This document shows positions 30,201-39,912 of a stretch of DNA of 64,000 nucleotides, one piece after another. Source of the DNA: Setophaga petechia (taxonomy: Eukaryota > Chordata > Aves > Passeriformes > Parulidae); assembly GCA_024362935.1 (NCBI GenBank), contig JANCRA010000007.1, positions 8,124,503-8,188,502 on the forward strand, read 5' to 3'. Position numbers and translations under genes: made by a program. The notes under the pieces are model-generated. The model was not told the origin of the DNA and made no database searches. It worked only from the letters and a program-made list of their open reading frames with translations. Numbering within the stretch: position 1 is the first letter of the stretch; every line of letters starts with the position of its first letter.

Positions 30201-33200
30201 TTTTGTGGTTTTGTTTTGTTTTAAATTCCACTGCACTCCTTGAATGGTATCTCTGCAGAAGTTCTGGTCTGACCTAAACCTCTACCCATGGTTGTGCTGG
30301 AAAAGTAAAAAGTACCTGTGTGTGTCATTTTCAGGATACAGGTATTCTAGGAACAGATTTCAGGTGCATTCAGAACTTTTTTTTCCTGCTTTTCTTTTTC
30401 TTTATATGTGTCTTTGAACCTGAATCAATATAAACATAGGGATAAAAACCATGCAACCACTTCTGAGTGTCTTTCATGCACAAAGCCCTTCAGGGGTATT
30501 ATTTAGCCTGCATGTGGTTACAATTGTTCTTATTTGTGGGAAAAACACACAATTCATGCTGAGGCACCTCTGAAAAAAATTCACATAGGTTCAGCTGCTC
30601 CCAAATTGCAGAATTCTTCTGATGTCAAAGGAGAAATACTTCCCTCAGAAAGTTTGGTTTTATTAGAGATGACAAAATTGCTCTAAATTTAGATGATTAC
30701 CTGTGGTTCTTATTAAGCCCCTAAAATGAAGTTCATTTCAGTATATGTGATTCTTCTTTTGATATTATCATCTAAGCTTTCTGCTCGTGCTTTTTCTGAT
30801 ACGACAATATGAATATAGTTTAAAAAACAAATACAATATTGCCTGTTTCTGTAGTTTTTTAAATTTATAGTTCAATGCATCTTTAAAATAGGAAGTGAAT
30901 AAGAAGCTAAAAATTCTGTTGGTCTTCTAATTTAGATAAAAATCTTATCTTGCATTTAATTTTAAAGATAAATAGAATTTTGAGAAAAAGTATGGCTGCA
31001 ATCTAAAATTACTTTTTTTTTCCTGTTACAGACTGTTACAGAAAAGCACAAAATGAATGTACCAGAAACCATGAATGAAGTTCTTGATATGTCTGATGAT
31101 GAAGGTATTAAAAATTTTAATTTTTTTTATCTCTTTGTGGTTGTAAGAAATGCCTGTTTAAAAAACCCAAGACTAACACACATTATTAGTTGGATATGGT
31201 CATTGCACATCTGTTATTGTTGTACATTGATTTTTGTTGACACATCAATAGTATGTGCTTTTCTTTAATTGTTTTGTTTATTTAAATCATGCAGTGCGTA
31301 AAGCCAATGCCCCTGAAATACTCAGTGATGCTGAATATTTGTCTGATGTTGAAGAAGGTATTTGTGCATTTTTGTATTGCACTGATATTTAACTTAATCC
31401 TCTTCCTTTTATTTCATCTATCTGAAAACTAATCCTTTCAGATAATTTTCCTATTATCCCACTAACAAAACTTCTGCTTTACAATTAAGAGTGCTTTCAA
31501 AAATTCTTTGAGCCATTGCTGATAATCCTCTAACTTTTTTTCTGAATTTCTTACGATTTTTTGATGAAATTACCTTCACTTTCCTGGAATAATCATTTTG
31601 CTGATTCTTCTATAAAGTGAATAAATGTTTTATTGTTTTAACTGAAAAGTTAAATACTGGACAAGAGGGTAAGATATCAAAACACTTTGGGAGAAATGGC
31701 TGATAGTCGAAGTTAGCAGTGAAAACAACAAAGTTCTTGGGGTTTTTTTTAAACAAATGACTGTGCTCAATTTTCTTGTTTTTCTTTAGTCAATCTCTCT
31801 TTCCTCGTCTCTATTGATGTATTTACTTCTAATTTTCATAGCATTCAAGCAGCAAGGTGCAAAGGATATTTCAGTCCTTTGTGTGCAGCTCTTGTTTAAT
31901 TCATGCATTGAGGCTTTTGGTTTGTTCCCCATCTGTCATTGTGCAGTTCCAAATGGATCATGTTCTTACCATACATACATGTTTCCCAAATAGCTCTCCT
32001 GGGCCATTGTTCTGCTCAAAACACTGCATTGTTTCAGCTGACAGGAACACTGATGCATAACAGTGTGAGTGAGCAGGGCAGGAATTGCTCTGTCCCTCTG
32101 CACAGAGAGGTGCAGACCAGAAACACCCTGTGGGCAGCCTGGGTGCTGGAGCTAAAAATGTCAATTGTAACCTATGGGATCCTTTTGAAAACCAGATCTG
32201 TGGAGGATTTTTCTCGTCACTAACTCTCAGTAGAACAAAGACCATACCAACAATTAGGAATGCAGGTAGTACAATTGGTTCCTTGCATGTTGCAGGCTGT
32301 ATTCTGCACCCATGTTGTTGCCAGGTGAGCTGAGGGAGTCATTTATACAAAATAGTTGTGCTCTGCATCCTTGTGTCTAAACTGGAGAGGGAGATCTGAT
32401 GGATGGACAGCTCTGTGGCTGAGGAATTGGCTGGATGGGGCACTCAGAGTTGTGTTCAAAGACTCGGTGTCCAAGGGGAGACCAGTGATTTGTGCCATTC
32501 CTCAGGGACTGGTGTTGGAGCTGGTGCCATTTCAGTTTTGTTGGCAGTGTGGACAGTGGGATCAGTGCACCCTCTGCAGGTTTGCTCTGTGGTGTGGGTG
32601 CCATGCTGGAGGGAAGGGATGCCACCCAGAGGGACCTGGACAGGCTGGAGAGGTGGGGCCGTGTGAAACTCATGATGCTCAGCAAGGCCAAGTGCAAGGC
32701 CCTGCATCCAGACTGGGGCAATTCCAAGCACAAATACAGGCTGGGTGGAGAATGGACTGGGAACAGCCCTGAGGAGAAGGGCTTGAGGCTGTTGGTGAAA
32801 GAGAAGCTCAACATGACCTGGCAATGTGCACTTGCAGCCCAGAAATGCCCATCTGTGTCATGGGCAGCTCTCAGCAGACCCCACTGGAGTGCTGCATCCA
32901 GCTCTGGGTTCCCAACATGAGAAGGACATGGAGCTGCTGCAGCAAGTCCAGAAGAGGCCACAAAGGTGATCAGAGGGCTGGAGCACCTCTCCTCAGCCAG
33001 GCTGAGGGACTTGGGGTTGTTCATCCTGGAGAAGGTTCCAGGGAGGCCTTAGAGCACCTTCCAGTACCTGTATGGGACCTATAGGGAGGTTTGAGAGGGA
33101 CTTCTTACAAGGGCATGTTGTGACAGGACAAGGGGAGTGGATTTAAGCTGAAAGAGGGTAGGTTTATATTCAAACTTAGGAAGAAATTCTTCACTTTGAG

Positions 33201-36200
33201 GATGGTGAGGAGCTGTTACAGGTTTCCCAGTGAAGATGTGGGTGCTCCATCCCTGAAAGTGTTCAAGGCCAGGCTGGATGTGGCTTTGAGCAACCTGGTC
33301 TAGTGGAAGGTGTCTCTGCCCATGGCAGCAGAGTTGGAGCAAGATGATCTTTAAGGTGCCTTACTGCCCAGGCCATTCTGTGATGCTGAGATAACAGGGT
33401 CTTTTTCAAACCCAGGCTGAAAGGGAGCTCACAAATGAGGTGACAGGGTTTTGCAAGGCTTGTGATGAATTGTGTCTTTAAGGTGATAACCACTGGCCTG
33501 TGTCTCTTCCCTGATTTGCAGATCTGTAAAGACAACTCGGTGACGCCCATCACTCAGTGTTAGTGGGGTGTTTATATACAGAGCATCCACTCACACCAGT
33601 CGAAACAAATCTGTTCAAGATGCTAAGGCACTCTGACAAATCTCTGAGCCAGGGAGCTGATTTCCAAGTGGGAGAGAGGCACAAATTTAGCAAACAAATC
33701 CAAGTTCTCCCTGCCTTGGCTGGTGTTCATATCATCAGCCAAAACTCTTCAGTGAGACAGACTTGTTGAATGGCTTCTCAATGAGCCACAACCCTCAAGG
33801 TTTCTCTCATAAGAGAAATTGAAGACTTGGAAAGTAGAGACTCAGAGCTCGGGGACAAATGTCAGGAAACCATTTCCTTGTGTTTTATGTCTTGCTGTGC
33901 CCACTAAATAAGTATTTACATGGGAATTGTGTAATTTCTCTTCCCTGCTGAGGACAGTTTGGTTTGGAGTCAAACTGGTTGAGAAGAGATTTTTTTTTTA
34001 TTCTTTTTCCTAGACTGTTCTGGCACGTCTGCCCAAGTGAGGTTAAGCGCTGGGAAACTGCTACAATGTAAAAAAAAAAAAAAAAAGGTGTTTTTTTGAA
34101 AGATGTGAACATGATTTTGTGGGGAAAAGAAATGAGGGCTCCCCATATGCAGCAGAGAGTTTGTAGAAGAGCAATTCTAACGCACGATGAGCGTGTGTCG
34201 TGCTTTTATTTTTGAAGAGATTGCAAATCCTACAAATGTAAACCTGAGAGTGGGAGAACTGGGACTTTCCTCTCAGCACCTCCAGCTGTGAGCTGGCTCC
34301 CCGTGCAGCTGGGAGTCCCAGCCCTGTGCCCATGCCATGGGGCTGGGGGAGAGCAGGGCTCAACCGTGGTAAAGCTCCACTCCAGTTGTCTGCAGGAGGG
34401 CTGGAAGGAATCCCCTCCTCTGCAGCCGTGCTCATCCTCTCAGCATCCCTCTGGGCAGCTGCAGAGGGAGCTTTAGTCTGGTGCAGGGAGCTGGAGCCCT
34501 GCTGTGGCTGCCACAACCCTGCCATGAGCCCTGCCACTGCAGCCCTCCCTGAAGCTGCTGCTGCTGTCCCACAGGGGAAGGGACAGCAAGCCATGGGAGC
34601 TGATACCAAGAGGAGAGGGGCTGTGAGCAGTGAAGGGCAAAAAGAGAAAATTCAATCCATAAACCCAATCAGGTGTGGAGAGTTTAGACATTATCAAAAA
34701 CCAGTTATTCTTGAGCTTTGACTTTATTTATTTTTTTATTTGGCCTTCGGGAGATAACAAACTTTTGGGTGTAAACCAGGACACAGTTTTAAACCCATTT
34801 AATGGAGATGCCTGCCGCAGTAAGAATAAGTATCATGCTAATCAATCCCTGGAAGATTAGACAGATGTCCTAACAGAACATGAATGCACACTGCCTGATC
34901 CCTGAGTAGGTGCAGTTTAAGTGCATTTGAGACAGGTCAGAACATCACCGTGCATGAAAATCTGTTACTGGTCATTTTGGGAGGGGTTGATTTATTATAT
35001 TTTCAAGTTCAGTTTTCAGTTTCTTTGGCTCCATAAAATTTCACAGGTTCATAAAAGTTTCAGTGGTTTGGTACTGGCTTTTCTCCATACTTTGTGAAAC
35101 CAAAACCTTGGCTACAACTTGAAACATCCTCCTTTTCCCTGTGGCTCTACCTCTTCTGCCATCCAGACAGCTCTGGACAGGCTGTGATGAAGGAGTGGCG
35201 AAATCCTCAGGTATCTTTAGCAGAGCCAAGTGACAAATGCTCATCTGGATCCCAGCCTATGATTAAATTTTGTCTGGGACTTTTCCCAAGCCACATGATG
35301 CCTTCTCTCCTGCTGCCAGAGAGCCTGTATTTCTCACTGGCCTCTAAAAAGAACACCTACTCTGTGCTCCTGCAGTTCCCAGCTGTAGGACACATGCACA
35401 TGCTGGGGGACCAGAAAAACAGGGAAAACTTGGGATGAGAAAGATGATAAGAGGTAAGAAAAATATTCTTGGGGAGAAAAGACTAAAAACAGTAGAACCT
35501 TCTGTCCTGGAAAATAAAACCAAACAAATTGAGTGAGGGATAGGCTGGAACATAAAATGGGTGGCAGAGTGAGCAGCAGTGCTTGCTGCTCTCCTGAAGT
35601 CTAAAAATATGGGGCATCAGTGAAACCACAAGAGGCAGATCCAGCTTGAAAGGGCTGCTCCTCCCGCTGGAGGTAGTTGACTTTTATGACTCCTTACAAG
35701 GGTCCTTGGTATGGGGAGCATAAAAAATCTACACGAGTTCAAAGTGTAACTGGAAAAATTTAAAAAGGGGAAAACAATCCCAAAAACGTGTTCATGACTA
35801 TATGAACCTCTTTCAGGTTTTGAAAAGCTGTGCTCAAGCCAGTGCCAGCTAGAAAAATGTCCTGGAGTACTTCTGCTGGTCCATGTTCCCATACTCTGCT
35901 ATGACATGTGGCTGCTGTTTGAGACAGGGTGCACTAGAACTGATTGGCCATTGCTTTGACTACTGCCGCTGTTTTTCCCTGGACTTTGAGCTGTTTCCTC
36001 TAGTTGTGATAGCTGTGTTTAACCATTAGCAGGGACATCACCTTTCTTCAACGTGTAGCCTGTTAGGAAGGGAAGGATGGCAAAGGCAGCAAAGCAGTGC
36101 GGTATCTGTTGGTGGTTTTTCATCGGTGCCTCATTGTTGGGCATTTCTCTATTGTTTGTGTTCGGAGTTTTGTGTTCACTCTTCCCTGGGACCTTCTCCG

Positions 36201-39200
36201 CAGGAATTCTGTGTGCCGAGAGCAAACACGGTGCTCAGTGTTACCTGGAGCGCAGAGGATTAGGCTGCAGCGCCTAATTAAACAGAGTGGGATTGCTGAA
36301 ACGTGCACCACCCATTCTGCCCCAGCCTCCCACGTTCACAAAACAATGTGTGGAATTCTTTGAAATCACCACTCCTAGATGCAGTTTTTCCTTTGATGAG
36401 AGCATTTCATCAGAGTAATCCTGCCCCGGCTGGATTAGCTGCAGAGCAGGATAACATCTGATGCATTTTACAGCTCGACTGAATGGGGTTTTTTTGGTCC
36501 TTCTCTTTGCCTTTGACAAACGATGCACTTAAAGAAAAGGCCTCCTCGGTGGTGCAGCGCTTTTCTTCAGGTATTGCAGGGGCAGAAGTTTCCAAGTTTA
36601 GTGGCTCCAAGTGGTAGTTTAAAAGTTTAAACCAAGTTTAGTGGTTTCCAAGTTGGTAGTTGCTGAAAGTCACCGGATCTCTCGCCTTCCCCGGGACGCT
36701 GCCTCGCCTCCCAGGCTTCGGTCCTGTTTCCTCCCTGTCCAGCAGCCCCCCACACCGAGGGCGGGGGTGTGCCAGGGTGGGCTCCCCCGGGGCAGCGGGG
36801 TGTGCCAGGGTGGGCTCCCCCAGCCCCCGGAGTGTGCCAGGGTGGGCTCCCCCAGCCCCGGGGTGTGCCAGGATGGGCTCTCCCAGCCCCCGGGGTGTGC
36901 CCAGGCTGGGCTCCCCCGGCCCCGGGGTGTGCCAGGGTGGGCTCCCCCGGCCCCGGGGTGTGCCCAGGATGGGCTCCCCCAGCCCCCGGGGTGTGCCCAG
37001 GCTGGGCTCCCCCGGCCCCGGGGTGTGCCAGGGTGGGCTCCCCCAGCCCCCGGGGTGTGCCAGGGTGGGCTCCCCCAGCCCCGGGGTGTGCCAGGGTGGG
37101 CTCCCCCAGCCCCCGGGGTGTGCCCAGGGTGGGCTCCCCCAGCCCCGGGGTGTGCCCAGGATGGGCTCCCCCGGCCCCGGGGTGTGCCCAGGATGGGCTC
37201 CCCCGGCCCCGGGGTGTGCCAGGGTGGGCTCCCCCAGCCCCCGGGGTGTGCCCAGGGTGGGCTCCCCCAGCCCCGGGGTGTGCCCAGGATGGGCTCCCTC
37301 CCCCGGCCCCGGTCCCGGCAGGGAGGGCGGGCGGAGGCAGCGCCTTCCCCGCAGCCCCGCGCTCCCCGCGCAGCCCCGGCATCAGGTTACAGAAAAACTA
37401 CACCCTCGCAGCACCCCTATTTACATACAAATAACTGGAGTGCCTGCATTTATGTCACCATTCAAGAGGTTTGCCAAGGGAGGCTGTAATCCAATCAGCA
37501 GAAGCTTTAAAGGGATGTCTGCAGGGTGATTAAAAAGGGATTTTTATTTTTTTTTAAACTTAGTACTTTTCGTTTTGTTTCATATTTGCAAAGAACTTTA
37601 ATCTGAGTTGGGAGGACAAAGATGCACATGTCCTAAAATACATACGAAGAGATCAAGATGTTAAGAAGATCTCAGTTGTTGTGTGGAAAGCGAATATGAC
37701 CCACAGGGATTAGTTTGCTTGTGCTGGTTTGGAGATTAAGTCTAAATCACTGCTTAAGGACTAATAGGACTAATAGGAATTCTTGGAAACACCAGGGGAA
37801 AAAAATCTTATAGACCAGGCTGGTGAAAATGGCTTTCCAAAACAGTAAGACTTTTTAAAGTTTCGCTTGATGTATGATGTTTCTGTTTCGGGTTTTTGAA
37901 TGCTTTACGGTGTATTGTGGACATTTTAGCTTTTTAAGTGCTGCTTAAAATGCTGGTTGTTGCTGGGCTGGAGGAGAAAGTTGGTTTGTTTGCCGCTTGC
38001 GAAGCAGTAGCTGAAGGGGTATTTTTAGACTTGATTGTTAGTTTAAAACCGGAGCTCGCCTGCGGTTTCCTGAGTTTAGTGAATGGAAACTAGTCTAAAC
38101 TCCTTGAATGAAAGCGGGAAACGTGAGGCTGGGCTGGGGAGTCACTTACCTTCGGGATCGCGCTGTTGTTAAACTTCTCTGTTGTGCAAATTGAACGTAA
38201 CACACCTAAAACGCGTTCACAACAAAGGGGCAGAGTGGATATCGGCAAGCCGTGAGTTTGCGGGGAGCTCTCTGCCCCGTGCTGTTGTGGGAACGGGGCG
38301 GGGGGGACCCACCACCGCAAAAGGCATATTTTGGACGTGCTCTGTCAATGCAGGAATGTAGGTTTGCATGATGTAATGGCATGCAAATGCTCCCCGCCGG
38401 GCAGCTGCTCCGTTAACCCTTTGTGGCGCCTGCCCGCCTCTCCCTACTTCGAACTTTCCTTCCTCTTGGGGGTTGTTTTGGATAAACCAGCCAAGGATCT
38501 CCTTCCGTGCGGATGGCCATGCCCGGGGGCCCGGCGGGCCCGGCTTTGTCCCCACCATGGGGCTGGGGCTGGGGCAGAGCGGGGTCGGGCAGCGCTCACC
38601 TTCACAAACCCGCCTGGCAGCGCGGAGCGCTTCATTATAAATAAATTAATTAATTTTTAAAGTCCCGTCTTACATTCAAACTTCCAAAAGGTATTGAGAA
38701 ATACCCAAGGTGGAAGGCGGGCCTCTTCCTCCCCTCGTCAGCCTCCATTCAAGCTTGCTGCACTTTTCAGGACTGGTGGCAAACACGCTGTCTCTCACAG
38801 CCGGGGGTTGGTTTGGTTTTGTCGATTGGTTTGTTGTTTTGTTGGGGGTTTTTTCCCCTCGCACGGAATGATCCAGTTTTGTCGGCTTGGGCTTTTTTCT
38901 TTTTTCCATAAGGAAAGCAAAAGTGAGCGCAACGATGCAAAGTACAGAGGAACTCTTTAGCTTGCTGAGACGACTGGGCAAAAGTCATCCCTCGTATAAC
39001 TTTATTGGCCTTACGTCAAGGTGGAATTCTGCTTCTTTCGTGTGTCCCCCAATAAAATTATTTTCTCAGGCAGACTCAGAGGGTGGATAATTAACATCCA
39101 ACGTGGAAAGAGCCTTAGGGAAAGTGGGGGTGACTGGATTGATTCCTTATTGGCGAGCAGGGAAGGGCGTTATGACTTAGTAAGCGCACAAACATCTGCC

Positions 39201-39876
39201 CTACGTGTAGCTCTGATCCAAGCCTGGCTTTTGTCCCGGCAGGTGAGGATGCAATGACAGGCGACACAGACAAGTACCTCGGACCCCAGGATCTGAAGGA
39301 GCTGGGAGATGATTCCCTGCCTGCTGAAGGATACATGGGCTTCAGCCTGGGAGCGCGCTCCGCCAGGTACTGTGTTTGCTGCTTCTCGTGTTCGTGTGCA
39401 CCACAGGAACAAGTCCTTACAAACCAGGGGTGCTCTTCCACACAGCTCTGGAGTCTGTTTTGAAGTGAACTAGAGGGGGTGTACATCCTTTGAAGCATAT
39501 GTTCATTGCAGTTTTATTTCATATTCTTTGTTCATGTTGGCTTCTTATGGCAATGATACACAAAACTTAGCTATTCACTTTTTCTGGTCGCTGTTTGTGC
39601 TCTGAACATCTCCAAGGTACCTCTTTGCTAGCAGTCTGCAGCTGCTTTAGGAACTGATCCAGAGCAACCGTCAAAGCCTGGTTTCTTTTGGCTACTGCTG
39701 GTCAGACTGATGCTCACAGCAGAGGGCTCCTTAATGGGTGTGTTTTGCTGAAGAATGTAAATGCCAGAAAAACTGAATGACAAATCATTTTGCTATTTGG
39801 TGCTTTTATTTCTTTAAAGGTGCTAGTGAATAATCCAACTGAGAAAGACAACATTAAAATAAAATGCTCCTCCCTC

Positions 39877-39912
<36 letters not shown>

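Noticed and set aside
32377..33024. 215-codon minus-strand frame
   Set aside because: Lies entirely within the sense CR1 copy; the opposite strand carries the CR1 reverse-transcriptase remnant.
34061..34609. 182-codon minus-strand frame
   Set aside because: Low-complexity Ala/Ser/Pro composition ending in a poly-Phe read from the A run at 34070-34086; no recognisable motif, no splice or promoter context.
36641..37529. Long overlapping frames of 282, 289 and 221 codons on + and 251 codons on -
   Set aside because: They are the stop-free minisatellite read in every frame; a ~32-bp unit cycles through all frames. Pro/Gly/Cys-rich repeats with no recognisable domain.
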